NCBI GenBank assembly: GCA_019419525.1 | Contig: DXZU01000041.1 | Span: 1-30,636, forward strand | DNA length: 30,636 nucleotides | Source: Collinsella sp. | Lineage (GTDB): Bacteria > Actinomycetota > Coriobacteriia > Coriobacteriales > Coriobacteriaceae | Direction of reading: 5' to 3' | Part shown: piece by piece, positions 22,412 through 30,636 of the stretch | Layout: each line of letters begins with the position of its first letter | Numbering within the stretch: the stretch's first letter is position 1 | Notes under the pieces: model-generated | What the model was told of the DNA's origin: nothing | Databases searched by the model: none | What the model saw: only the letters and a program-made list of their open reading frames with translations | Made by a program: the position numbers and the translations under genes

Positions 22412-25400
22412 CTACCGACGTTTGGTGAACACGAACACGCCGACGATGGCGAGACCGATGACGCCGGCGGCAACGCCAACAATGGCGAGCGGGTTGGTGC
22501 CAGTCTCCTGCTCGGAAGCACTAGAGGACTTCTTAGCAGTGGTCGTGGAAGCAGCACCCGTATCGGACTTGGAATCGGACTTCTTGTCGGACTTGCTGTC
22601 CTTCTTGTCAGACTTCTTGTCAGACTTCTTCTCGTCCTTCTTATCGGACTTATCGGTGTCCTTCTTGTCGGACTTGTTGTCCTTGGTCTCGGTCTTGGTC
22701 GACACCGTCGTCTTGGTCGTCGGCTTATGACCCGGGGCGATAGCGCCGCCGGCCTGCTGGCCCTTCGTGCCGGAGCCGGAACCCGTGCCCGTGCCAGCAC
22801 CGGAACCGTTGCCAGCGCCACCGTTGCCACCATTAGTGTCAGAGCCGCCATTGCCGCCAGGGTTAACAGCATTCTTGGTCCACTTGGCATACAGCGTCAG
22901 ATCGGCCGTCACCGGCGTGCTAAAGTCATACGCCTGCGTGCAAGCCTCATCGGTATACCAACCGCCAAAAGTGTAGCCATCGCGCGTCGGATCGGCCGGC
23001 TTGACCAGCTTGCCGTCGGCCGTAGCAACGAACTTAGTGTCGCAAGCAGACCCGCCGTTGGAATTAAAGGCAACCGTCCAAGACTCGACAGCCCCCAGCT
23101 TGAACAGAGTACCCGAATCATTGATGTAGTACAGGTTGCCAGATGCATCGGCAATGACCGGAGAGTCGCAGTGCTGGTAATGGCCAGCCGCATCATAAAT
23201 CTGCGTCGCCTCTGCATCGCCGAGCGTATAGCGATACACGCCACCACCAGCAGAGTAGTTGACGTAATCCTTGCTATCCGCGCTGTTAACGGTGAAGTAC
23301 ACATAGGTCTTGCCGCCCTGAACACTCACCAGCGGAGTAGCAGCAATACCGTTAAATCCGGCCGGCAGTTCTTTACCGTCAGCAGCGGTGACCATCGTGG
23401 TCTTACCGGTCTTCAGATTATAGAGAGCCAGAGCAGAGCCAGTAGCCGTCTGCCCACCGACAATCAAGTTGTCGCCAGAGACCGCCGGGGCGCTCATGTT
23501 ATTCGTAAGACCCAGGTCGACCGTCTTCTGCTCGCTTAGTACGCCCTTCGCCGAAAGCGAAATCACATGGAGCTTTCCATCGTGCGTCATCTGATAGAAG
23601 GTCGAACCATTGGACGGATCGGCGACACAGTCGGCGTTCGCGAGAGCGCCGAGCTTCATAGTCGAAACGACATCGCCCGTCGTCTTATCAATGCACTTAA
23701 GCGTGCCCGCGCTCGTAGGAACAATGGCGTACTTATCCGTCAGCGCAGCACCAGCCCAGTAATAGCCCTCGGCAGGGTCGATGTTCCGCCAAGAAACTTC
23801 GCCCGTGGCAATCTTAATGCGCGCAAAGGAGCCGTTGCCGTAGGTCGCGTTGTAATTCTCGTCATACGAAATATCGACCGAGCCTACATAGACGTACTCG
23901 CCGTCCGAAACGACGGTGCAGGAGCTCTGCGTCAAGTCCGTCAAACCAGGCGTCAGCCACTTGCAGATCAGCTTGTCTGCAGTAATCGCCTGGACCGCAC
24001 CGCCGTTGAGCGGAACGATGATAAGACCATTGGTATAGATCGGACGAGAGGTATAGCTCACCTTGGAGGCAAGCGGCGCAGAGGCAACCTTTTTGCCCGT
24101 GGACGAATCGATCTTAATGAGCTCGTTCTCGGTCGCGATGTACACAAAGCCGTTAGCGATGACAGGCTCGCTGCAGTTGGCATACTGCTGGCCAGACTCG
24201 GCCTTCCAATCGAAGGCCCACTTAAGACCAGCGGCCTGCGCAGGCGTCTTGGCATCCGTTACGGTCGAACCGTTGCCACTGTTGCCGTAGCCGGCCCACT
24301 CGGCATCCCAATCAGGAGTCGTCGCACTCGGGTCCACGACAATCTTGTCGGGATCGGGCATGGGCGAATCGTCGGTGGTATAGGCAAGCGTAACCTTATC
24401 GTCGCTCTTGAGCGTAATCTGATTGGCGCAGAGTAAGGAGGGCTCTCCATTGATATACAGATGCCAATATTTATTGGTCGCAGCATCCCAGACATACGGC
24501 TTGTGATCGAACGGCGAAGTAATGGAATTCAGGAACCAGTATGCACCGCTCTGGGAGGCGTTGTAATCAACGCTCTTCGCCTTCAGAACCGTCTCAATAA
24601 GGTCCTGGGCCGTAGAGCCTTTGGGCAGAGAAACATTGCTTGCCGAGCCCCAGCGAGTATTGTTGCCGTTGACATCGGGACCGATAACATCGACGGACCC
24701 AAGAACCTGACCGGGGAGGGCATCGGCGTCAGCACCATACATAAAGGTGACGGCGTCACCCTCCTGGAGCTTGTAGGCACCGGCGCCAACGTCGGCGAAC
24801 TTGCCATTTACGTAGAAGCGCCAATAGCTATTGGTCGCAGCATCCCAGCCATAGGACTTACCATCGAACGGCGAAGTAATGCCGTTGAGGAACCAGCCCC
24901 AAGACGATTCGCCAGCATCGAGAGTAAGGCCGGTCTGCTCAAGGAGATCCTTGGCAGTAGAACCCGCCTTGAGACTCGTCTGGCCCGTCGAAGCCCAAAC
25001 CTGCTGCTTGCCGTCCTTGTCCTTACCGAGGACCTGAACGGAAGCATGGACGGAATCGGACGGCAACTGGTCGCCCCAGCCACCGTAGAACCACGTAACG
25101 GTATCGCCAGCATGAATGGTGACATTGTCTGCCGTGTAGTCGCTCGACTTGCCGTTGATGAACAGCTGCCAATAGGTCGAATAATCGAGCGGCGTACCCA
25201 GCTCAACGCCGTTGTACTTAAGGCTCAGAATGAAGGAGCCCGCAGCAACGGCGTCGATGTCATTCGCCTCGAGCGCGACCTTCGTAAGGTCAAGTGCGCT
25301 CGAGCCGGACGTCACCACATACTGCGCGTTATCGACCCAAGTCTGAGTCTTGCCCTGGGCATCGCGACCAATGACGGTCACATTTGCGGCAACCTGGTCC

Positions 25401-26281
25401 TTAACGACAGGGGACGAGCTACCAGCCGTATAGGCAAACTCAATCTTCTGCCCCTGGGTGAGCTTGACGCTGCTCGCGCCAACCGAGGAAGACGCGCCGT
25501 CGACGAACAGCTGCCAGAAGGCATAAGTCGTCGGGTCGTAGGCAAGCGTGCGGCCATCGCTCGGGGATGTGATGCTTTCGAGGTAGAAACCGTATGCCGT
25601 GTTCGGTTCGTACTTCGCCTTGAAGCCCGTCTTCTCCTGCAGCTTAATGAAGGCATCCGCAGCCGTCGCGCCCTCATCGAGCTTGAGCTGCGTAGGTGCC
25701 ACCCAGGTCTGAGCCTTGCCGTCGGCATCGGTGCCGATAATCGAGAACGAGACCTCGACTTGCTTCTTGGCGACATCGCCGGTTTCTATCGGGCTCTCCG
25801 TCTGGACGGCAGCCGCGGCTGCAGATCCTGCTTGGTCAGCGGTTACCGTCGAAGACTGCTCGCTCGCGGCAGGGTTCTCCCCCGTCGCCGGGCCTTCGTC
25901 GCCAGCTGCCGCCCCTGTTGTGGCGGCACTAGCTGCGGGCGCGCTCCCAGAATCCGAAACCTCGGCGCCGCTCTGCTCAGCGGCACCGCCCGCAAGCGCT
26001 GCGTCCTCACTCGGCGTCGCAGCCTGAGCCACAGCCTCGGCAATGCCCTCGGCGCCCTCGGCCCACAGCTGAGCCGGCGTGGTGCCAAAGGCCATCGCGA
26101 AGGCCAGGAATGCCACCAGGCCGCGCTTGGCTATACCGCGTGCAATCGCGCCACGGCGATGCAACGAGGCGCACACACGCTCGTCCTCAAACATATCCAT
26201 TTGTCCCCCATTGTCTGTACTTGGAGCGTTGCCTTGAGGCTGCCCCACGTCATCGCGCATGTTGCGCTCGAGTTCCCCCAT
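22412..26281 (-). CDS. Large surface protein: four DUF4430 repeats, PQQ-like propeller, InlB-type repeat, C-terminal anchor
   Basis: The 1289-residue protein has a long n-region and a signal peptide (RGLVAFLAFAMAFGTTPAQL, cleavage probably after QLWA). A Ser/Ala/Glu linker is followed by four DUF4430 repeats at about 178-288, 295-402, 405-524 and 527-640, each with a YWxLYxNG signature (FWQLFVDG, YWQLFING, YWRFYVNG, YWHLYING). A PQQ-type beta-propeller spans about 680-1064 (for example FVYIATENELIKIDSSTGK). One InlB/Listeria-Bacteroides repeat is at about 1065-1135 (RDGYTFGGWYTDEA). A Lys/Ser/Asp stalk and a final helix with TKRR tail preceded by EQETGTN complete it. The start at 26281 follows AAGGAGGA at 7 bases. 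The cobalamin riboswitch immediately upstream points to corrinoid capture at the cell surface; a direct B12 bond is not shown by the sequence. Confidence 0.85.
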   Translation of the reverse strand: MGELERNMRDDVGQPQGNAPSTDNGGQMDMFEDERVCASLHRRGAIARGIAKRGLVAFLAFAMAFGTTPAQLWAEGAEGIAEAVAQAATPSEDAALAGGAAEQSGAEVSDSGSAPAASAATTGAAAGDEGPATGENPAASEQSSTVTADQAGSAAAAAVQTESPIETGDVAKKQVEVSFSIIGTDADGKAQTWVAPTQLKLDEGATAADAFIKLQEKTGFKAKYEPNTAYGFYLESITSPSDGRTLAYDPTTYAFWQLFVDGASSSVGASSVKLTQGQKIEFAYTAGSSSPVVKDQVAANVTVIGRDAQGKTQTWVDNAQYVVTSGSSALDLTKVALEANDIDAVAAGSFILSLKYNGVELGTPLDYSTYWQLFINGKSSDYTADNVTIHAGDTVTWFYGGWGDQLPSDSVHASVQVLGKDKDGKQQVWASTGQTSLKAGSTAKDLLEQTGLTLDAGESSWGWFLNGITSPFDGKSYGWDAATNSYWRFYVNGKFADVGAGAYKLQEGDAVTFMYGADADALPGQVLGSVDVIGPDVNGNNTRWGSASNVSLPKGSTAQDLIETVLKAKSVDYNASQSGAYWFLNSITSPFDHKPYVWDAATNKYWHLYINGEPSLLCANQITLKSDDKVTLAYTTDDSPMPDPDKIVVDPSATTPDWDAEWAGYGNSGNGSTVTDAKTPAQAAGLKWAFDWKAESGQQYANCSEPVIANGFVYIATENELIKIDSSTGKKVASAPLASKVSYTSRPIYTNGLIIVPLNGGAVQAITADKLICKWLTPGLTDLTQSSCTVVSDGEYVYVGSVDISYDENYNATYGNGSFARIKIATGEVSWRNIDPAEGYYWAGAALTDKYAIVPTSAGTLKCIDKTTGDVVSTMKLGALANADCVADPSNGSTFYQMTHDGKLHVISLSAKGVLSEQKTVDLGLTNNMSAPAVSGDNLIVGGQTATGSALALYNLKTGKTTMVTAADGKELPAGFNGIAATPLVSVQGGKTYVYFTVNSADSKDYVNYSAGGGVYRYTLGDAEATQIYDAAGHYQHCDSPVIADASGNLYYINDSGTLFKLGAVESWTVAFNSNGGSACDTKFVATADGKLVKPADPTRDGYTFGGWYTDEACTQAYDFSTPVTADLTLYAKWTKNAVNPGGNGGSDTNGGNGGAGNGSGAGTGTGSGSGTKGQQAGGAIAPGHKPTTKTTVSTKTETKDNKSDKKDTDKSDKKDEKKSDKKSDKKDSKSDKKSDSKSDTGAASTTTAKKSSSASEQETGTNPLAIVGVAAGVIGLAIVGVFVFTKRR

Positions 26282-26343
26282 CGGGGTCCTCCTTCCCTCC
26301 AGAGCCCTATGCACACCGGCGGCATACGCCGCAGCCGCACGCA

Positions 26344-26516
26344 AGATGGGAGGCGATCCGACTTAACCTTAACGACTCGGGCGCGCCGTCCGATCTGCGA
26401 CGCGAACATCCCGAGCCAAGAGGAATTACGGTTACTGGTACAGCCGGGGACTTGCACCCCGATTCTCCCAAACGCGCAGGAAAACCGCGCATTCGTGCGT
26501 CTCCGCACCACCATCT
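26344..26516 (-). promoter_or_regulatory. Cobalamin (B12) riboswitch
   Basis: The minus-strand leader holds the conserved cobalamin-riboswitch core: GGGAGAAUC, GGGGUGCAAGUCCCC, then CUGUACCAGUAACCGUAA (26422-26469), followed further on by AAGUCGGAUCGCCUCCC. A 6-bp closing helix pairs AGAUGG (26516-26511) with CCAUCU (26349-26344). Two more hairpins (GUGC/GCAC and UGCGCG-type) lie 5' of the core, as in the family. The 3' end is 62 bases before the start codon, enough for a hairpin GCGGC-GUAU-GCCGC that could switch translation. Such switches usually repress on B12 binding. Confidence 0.85.
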
Positions 26517-26525
26517 AGGCCATCG

Positions 26526-26554
26526 ATTATTACCGTCAAAATGGTATCACGCAA
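26526..26554 (-). promoter_or_regulatory. Promoter of the riboswitch/DUF4430 operon
   Basis: TTGCGT (26549-26554) and TAATAAT (26526-26532) are separated by 16 bases. The predicted start, about 7 bases beyond the -10, coincides with the first base of the riboswitch closing helix at 26516, which supports both calls. Confidence 0.55.
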
Positions 26555-26579
26555 AAGGGCCTCGCACGCAGGCGAAGCC
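26553..26579 (-). terminator. Terminator-like hairpin upstream of the riboswitch promoter
   Basis: On the minus strand GGCTTCGC (26579-26572) pairs with GCGAGGCC (26565-26558, one G-U), then CTTTT. A weaker TGCGG/CCGCA hairpin with TTTT (26608-26627) lies nearer the ABC1 stop. Together they should separate the ABC1 transcript from the DUF4430 operon. Confidence 0.6.
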
Positions 26580-26631
26580 AAAGGTAAAAGCTATTGTTTG
26601 CGATAGGAAAATGCGGTGACGGCCGCAGCCT

Positions 26632-28395
26632 CTAGTGCTTGCCGCCGTGGCTGTTGAGCCAGATATTGCGGCCCAGCATAAGCGCCAGCACCAGCGCGCT
26701 CACGTAGCCCATAAAGCCAATGACCGGGATACCAAACACAACCGGCTCGATGCGCGCGTAGTACACCACCGACGAACCGATAAACAGACCGGCGATCACG
26801 ATAGCCATCGACATGCGGTCGATAATTCCGCCCAGCTGTCGCAGCGCCTTATCGCTGCTCATGATCTGCGTGTTCACCTTAAGCTGGCCGCGCGTGAGCA
26901 TACGCGAAGCCAAGCCCAAATACTCGGCCGCCTCGAGCGAGCCTTTTGCCGCGCGATAGCTGCTCGCGGCCAGATCGCGTCCCATATCACGCACACGCGC
27001 ATAGGTGCTCTTCTCGTTTTTGATGTGCGTCTGGATGATCTGGATCATGTTGACGTTGGGCATATACTCAGTCAGCAGGCCCTCGAGCGTCACCATGCCG
27101 CGGGCGAACATCGTTACCACGCTCGGCAGCTCAACGTCGTTTTTGCGCGCCAGGTTTAACAGCGAGGTCAAAAACTCGCCGATATCCAGATCCTTCAGGT
27201 CAAGGCCCGCAAAGTCTGCGACGATAAAGTCCAAATCGGACAAAAAGGCCGAATGATCGAGCTCAGCCGAGTCGCCGCGCGTCACGGCAAAGCGCATGAG
27301 CGAATCCTTGAGCTTGGGCACGTCACCCTCGGCCACGGCGAAAATCATGTCCTTGACGATACCGCGATCGTGACTCGACATGCGTCCGACCATGCCCAAG
27401 TCGATAAAGTAAACGATGCCGTCCTTGAGAATAATGTTTCCCGCATGCGGGTCGGCATGGAAAAAGCCGTCATCGAGCACCTGCGTCGAGTAATCCTCGA
27501 CGATTGCGGTACCGATCTTTTCCAAGTCATAGCCCTCGGCCACCAAGCGTTCAGGATCGGCGATCGAAATGCCGTCGACGTAGTCCATAACCACCACGTG
27601 CTCGGTGCACAGGTCCAGATAGGATTTAGGGCACGTCACGCCATGAACGCTCTTATGGAACTCGTAGAAGTCGTTGAGGTTTTTGGCCTCGGCCAAAAAG
27701 TTGGTCTCCTCGCGAAACGAGGTCCACAGCTCCTCGACTACGCCGTGCAGGTCAACGAATTGATCGGTGTTGACGAACTTGGAAACGATACGCACCACCG
27801 AGCGGATGATATCGATGTCCTGTGCCATAACCTGCTGCGCACCGGGGCGCTGCACCTTGACGGCCACGTCCTCGCCCGTCACCAGACGAGCGCGGTGCAC
27901 CTGCGCGAGCGATGCGCTACCAAGCGGATTGGGGTCGATCGCATCGAACATCTCTCCCAGGCGCAGGCCATATTCTTCTTCCAGACAACTGAGTACGACC
28001 TCGTACGGCACCGGCTCCACGTCGGAGCGCAGACGACGCAGCTCGTCGCAAAAGCGTTGCGGCAGAATCTCGGACCGGTTGGCCAGAATCTGCCCCATCT
28101 TGACGAACATGGGGCCGAGTTCCTCGAGCAGGCGGCGCAAACGAACCGGCGTGAGGTTATCCCACACACGGTACTTTTTGACCAGGCGAACAATCTGCCC
28201 GATGCGTTCGCGACGACCCGCCGGCGTGAGCTGGTATTCCTCGTCCGGCGCCATCGCGTCGGGCTCCTCTGGCACCATATCGACAGCGCGCGGCTTCTTG
28301 CGAGCGCCCGAGACGGCGGCATCGACCTCATCGACAACCGCCGCCTCGTCACCCAAGGGATCTAGATTGTTGTAATCGGTAGTGGAATCTGCCAT
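26632..28395 (-). CDS. ABC1/UbiB (AarF) protein-kinase-like membrane protein
   Basis: The 587-residue protein has the marks of the UbiB/ABC1 atypical kinases: KMGQ (99-102) in the family's inhibitory N-terminal extension, the Ala-rich nucleotide loop GSASLAQVH (159-167), the VAVK lysine (K180), REETNFLAEA, HADPHAGN (313-320) and the metal-binding DLG (332-334). Two hydrophobic helices end the protein (about 530-550 and 555-575), with a basic tip. UbiB proteins support quinone or lipid handling, but whether this one does so is unknown. The N-terminal ~55 residues are acidic and variable. The start ATG has a poor ribosome site and lies 8 bases after the previous gene's stop, so translational coupling with the phasin-like gene is likely. 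Confidence 0.92.
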   Translation of the reverse strand: MADSTTDYNNLDPLGDEAAVVDEVDAAVSGARKKPRAVDMVPEEPDAMAPDEEYQLTPAGRRERIGQIVRLVKKYRVWDNLTPVRLRRLLEELGPMFVKMGQILANRSEILPQRFCDELRRLRSDVEPVPYEVVLSCLEEEYGLRLGEMFDAIDPNPLGSASLAQVHRARLVTGEDVAVKVQRPGAQQVMAQDIDIIRSVVRIVSKFVNTDQFVDLHGVVEELWTSFREETNFLAEAKNLNDFYEFHKSVHGVTCPKSYLDLCTEHVVVMDYVDGISIADPERLVAEGYDLEKIGTAIVEDYSTQVLDDGFFHADPHAGNIILKDGIVYFIDLGMVGRMSSHDRGIVKDMIFAVAEGDVPKLKDSLMRFAVTRGDSAELDHSAFLSDLDFIVADFAGLDLKDLDIGEFLTSLLNLARKNDVELPSVVTMFARGMVTLEGLLTEYMPNVNMIQIIQTHIKNEKSTYARVRDMGRDLAASSYRAAKGSLEAAEYLGLASRMLTRGQLKVNTQIMSSDKALRQLGGIIDRMSMAIVIAGLFIGSSVVYYARIEPVVFGIPVIGFMGYVSALVLALMLGRNIWLNSHGGKH

Positions 28396-28403
28396 CTGCG
28401 CTG

Positions 28404-28820
28404 CTACTCGGCCTCTTCGGTGTCCCCTGCATCGTCGGGCTCAACGGACTCGACGGGCACCGAGGTCACGTTGTCCTCGACCGAATCGACGATATCGCGC
28501 ACATGAGCCAGGAAGGCCGTGCGCTCGGGGGCGGTCATAACGCGGACGCGAGCCAGGATGAGCTCATCGAGCACGCGCTGGGCCGCAGTCTCGCCCTGCA
28601 TGCCCAGGCGCTCGGTCAGGTCGGAGATGGTGCCACCCGCCTGCTCGAACATATCGGACACGCTGCGGGCGATATCGGGGGTGCCGGCATCCTTGCGGAC
28701 CTGCTCGCCCTTGGTACCGAGGTCGTCGAGGACCTTCTTGCCGCCCTCGACGGCAACGGCGGCGGCACCGAAGCCCACGTTAATGGCGCCGTTAACAAGC
28801 TGATCGAGTTTCATAACCAT
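28404..28820 (-). CDS. Phasin-like helical protein
   Basis: The 138-residue protein begins MVMKLDQLVNGAINVGFGAAAVAVEGGKKV with an amphipathic-to-hydrophobic first helix. Then come charged helices (DLTERLGMQGETAAQRVLDEL; VRVMTAPERTAFLAHVRDIV) and an acidic tail. It resembles the phasin-like proteins often beside ABC1 kinases, not a storage-granule protein in the strict sense. The ATG at 28820 has GGAG upstream; a TTG 12 bases further up is unlikely. It is first in a two-gene operon with the ABC1 gene, which suggests joint action at the membrane. No PHA synthase is in the window. Confidence 0.7.
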   Translation of the reverse strand: MVMKLDQLVNGAINVGFGAAAVAVEGGKKVLDDLGTKGEQVRKDAGTPDIARSVSDMFEQAGGTISDLTERLGMQGETAAQRVLDELILARVRVMTAPERTAFLAHVRDIVDSVEDNVTSVPVESVEPDDAGDTEEAE

Positions 28821-28911
28821 GGTTGGCTCCAATCATGAACAACTGCATTGGCCTTCTTGTACCCAAGATTGAGTGAACGACACAAAATCGTTTTACCGCC
28901 AAGATAGAAAT

Positions 28912-28950
28912 CGAGCGGGGCAAAGCCTTTGACGGCGTTTGCCCCGCTCG
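28912..28950. terminator. Hairpin between the dipeptidase and phasin-like genes
   Basis: A perfect 13-bp stem (CGAGCGGGGCAAA 28912-28924 with TTTGCCCCGCTCG 28938-28950) lies 19 bases after the dipeptidase stop. The minus-strand tail is ATTTCTAT, a weak T-tract. Confidence 0.65.
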
Positions 28951-28968
28951 TTCGCTGCAATACGGCTT

Positions 28969-30492
28969 TTACCTAATGTTGTCGTTCATCGCGAAAGAGT
29001 TCTTCATGGCGCAGCTCGTGGTGTAGAGCACCTTGCCCAACAGGGCATCGGTCTCCACGCGCATGAGCTCGGCAAAGGCCTCGTTGGCGCGGGCGAGCTC
29101 GGCGGGCACTTCGGCCTCGGGCAGCGTGGCTACGACAGCGTCAACGTCGTGAATCTGCTTGTGGCCCATGCCGCCGACCTTCTCCTGGTAGTCCTCCACG
29201 GCGCGACCGCACTCATGGAAACGGACGTCGGCCAGGGCGCCGATCAGGCGGTTGGCCCAGTAGAAGTTTTCGGACGTTACGCGAGCCTGCGTGTCGGCAT
29301 AGTACTCGGGCATGGTCTCGACGTTGGCGTACAGCGGAACCAGCGCGTTAAACGAGTTGGAGCCAAAGGCCATCCACTGCACGGCGCGGTAGGCCGGCTG
29401 CGCATAGGGACGCAGCTGCAGTACGGCGAGTTGGCTGTTGCGGTTGATCCCGATGGGACGATAGGCGCCGCGTGTGGCGGGCGTACCCTTGCTGCCGTAG
29501 CAGTCGTACTCCGTGCCCTGGTAGTGGCTCGAAAGCACGTACTTGATGTCCTCGATGGTCACCTTGCGCTCGGGCACGCGGCTCCAGGGAATATCGTCGC
29601 TCTCGGGCGTGTAGTCGGCCTCGGGGCCATCCCACACGTCACTGGGGTTGAGGCAGCGCTGCATGTACCAGGCGCGCGGCGTGTTGTAGACATGGTCGCT
29701 GTCGCTGTGCGAGCCAAAGGCCTCGCGCGGGTTAAAGACCACGGCCGGGCCGTCGCCATCGACGCCAAGCGTCAGGTCCAGATGCCACTCGGCCATCCAG
29801 GCGCGCAGGTCGGCGGAGCACATGTGGTCGGCCTGGGCGCCCTCAGCGTCATCCAGGTCAAAGCTGTCGATACCCAGTTGGTTGGGCATGGTCACATAGG
29901 CGTCGTCGGGCACGCGCTTGGCGATCCAGTGGTGGCCGCCGATGGTCTCGAGCCACCAGATCTCGTCCACGTCGCTAAAGGCGATGCCGTTGTTCTCGTA
30001 GGTGCCGTAGCGCTCGAGCAGGTCGCCCAGGATACGAACGCCGTCGCGGGCGGACTTGGCGTAGGGCAGGACCAGGGTCACCATATCCTCCTCACCCAGG
30101 CCACCAGGCTGCGCCGGCACATAGCCGTCCTCACCCTCGTTGCCCTTGGCGGGCACGTAGTCCACAAGCGGGTCGGCACCGCGGACGCGCTCGTTGGTGG
30201 TGAGCGTCTCGGTTGCGGACATGCCCACATTGAGCTCGTTGAAACCGGCCTCGGCCCAGATACCGTGGCCCGGGACAACATCGGGGACGCTCGTGTAGCG
30301 CATGGGGTTATCGGGCAGTTCAACGGTCAGGTGACTCAGGACGCTCGTGTAGACGCGCGGCTGCTCGTCGGGATGCACCACGCGCATACGCTTGGGCTCA
30401 AACACCCCGTTGGACGAGTCCTCGTTGCGGGCAACCAACGTCGACCCGTCGTAGCTCGCGTTCTTACCAACCAAAATCGTTGTGCACGGCAT
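28969..30492 (-). CDS. C69-family (U34) dipeptidase
   Basis: This is an Ntn-hydrolase dipeptidase of the PepD family. The 507-residue protein begins MPCTTILVGKNASYDGSTLV; in the family the early cysteine is the nucleophile freed by N-terminal processing, here C3. RNEDSS and GFNELNVGMSATET are family motifs, and WWLETIGGHHWIAKRVPDD marks the middle. The start at 30492 is chosen because AAGGAGG lies 6 bases before it. The ATG at 30498 immediately abuts that site. No signal peptide is seen, so it should be cytoplasmic, cutting di- or small peptides. It is transcribed alone; a hairpin follows it. Confidence 0.92.
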   Translation of the reverse strand: MPCTTILVGKNASYDGSTLVARNEDSSNGVFEPKRMRVVHPDEQPRVYTSVLSHLTVELPDNPMRYTSVPDVVPGHGIWAEAGFNELNVGMSATETLTTNERVRGADPLVDYVPAKGNEGEDGYVPAQPGGLGEEDMVTLVLPYAKSARDGVRILGDLLERYGTYENNGIAFSDVDEIWWLETIGGHHWIAKRVPDDAYVTMPNQLGIDSFDLDDAEGAQADHMCSADLRAWMAEWHLDLTLGVDGDGPAVVFNPREAFGSHSDSDHVYNTPRAWYMQRCLNPSDVWDGPEADYTPESDDIPWSRVPERKVTIEDIKYVLSSHYQGTEYDCYGSKGTPATRGAYRPIGINRNSQLAVLQLRPYAQPAYRAVQWMAFGSNSFNALVPLYANVETMPEYYADTQARVTSENFYWANRLIGALADVRFHECGRAVEDYQEKVGGMGHKQIHDVDAVVATLPEAEVPAELARANEAFAELMRVETDALLGKVLYTTSCAMKNSFAMNDNIR

Positions 30493-30607
30493 GCGCATCC
30501 TCCTTGAGCGAAGAAATCAAACGATAACAGTGTATCGCTTCGGCGCAGAAAGGGCGAAACCGCGGCGCTGGCAACCCCTGTGGGTAGCGCGCAGAGATGT
30601 GGTGTAA

Positions 30608-30629
30608 GAGGCGGGGAATGCCCCGCCTC
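30608..30629. terminator. Hairpin at the right edge
   Basis: GAGGCGGGG (30608-30616) pairs with CCCCGCCTC (30621-30629) around AATG. It probably ends a gene beyond the window; no T-run is in view on the plus strand. The bases 30493-30607 hold only the dipeptidase leader. Confidence 0.5.
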
Positions 30630-30636
30630 CGCCCTT

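Noticed and set aside
22560..22690. CRISPR-like or other interspersed repeat
   Set aside because: Short in-frame units coding for a Lys/Ser/Asp stalk; no spacers.
22223..23539. 438-codon plus-strand frame opposite the surface protein C-terminus
   Set aside because: No motifs or ribosome site; overlaps clear PQQ-like and InlB-type coding on the minus strand.
24461..26518. 685-codon plus-strand frame over the DUF4430 gene and riboswitch
   Set aside because: Runs opposite domain-rich coding sequence and through the riboswitch; composition is that of a shadow.

Overview
The window looks like a chromosomal segment of a gut Coriobacteriia, most likely Collinsella. That placement is an inference from the high G+C, the gene mix (class III fructose-1,6-bisphosphatase, paired GtrA proteins, DUF4430 surface proteins, a tgt/queA/queH set) and short intergenic repeats that I associate with Collinsella. 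No rRNA, tRNA or CRISPR array was seen.

Layout. (1) 1-3760 is a visibly more A/T-rich accessory island: the 3' two thirds or more of a TOTE-type primase-helicase, cut by the left edge, then a YafQ/RelE toxin and RelB/DinJ antitoxin with a clear operator. (2) 3793-11407, mostly minus strand, holds a LOG-family nucleotide hydrolase, tgt, an SDR oxidoreductase, queA and queH, plus a plus-strand tail-anchored coiled-coil protein. Queuosine modification of tRNA is the common theme. (3) 11470-17061 holds a small HExxH membrane protein, a MetRS-like class I synthetase with a damaged KMSKS loop, a NOL1/NOP2/Sun RNA methyltransferase, a 56-residue membrane protein and a TIM-barrel-like protein. (4) 17143-21370 holds a DegV fatty-acid-binding protein, divergent fbp, and two tandem GtrA paralogues. 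(5) 21470-26554 is one transcription unit: promoter, cobalamin riboswitch, a 1289-residue secreted protein with four DUF4430 repeats plus a PQQ-like propeller and an InlB-type repeat, and a second DUF4430 protein starting directly at the first one's stop codon. It reads as a B12-responsive cell-surface system. (6) 26632-30492 holds an ABC1/UbiB kinase-like protein with a phasin-like partner, then a C69 dipeptidase.

The least ordinary content is intergenic. Three families of small repeats keep their base pairing while the stem bases change between copies: a ~220-bp branched element (two copies, 6099-6329 and 9335-9550), a hairpin with an invariant 15-nt loop and variable stem (three copies), and a GTTGCGGTGA hairpin (two copies). 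In the first large copy a 94-bp sequence interrupts a palindrome whose uninterrupted form is present at the second copy, flanked by a 9-bp duplication. Paired changes show that the folded form matters. For the large element the G-T pairs are all tolerable only if the plus strand folds as RNA.

Many computer-called ORFs opposite the real genes are by-products of high-G+C codon use and are omitted. Several starts were moved inward to the codon with a good Shine-Dalgarno sequence.
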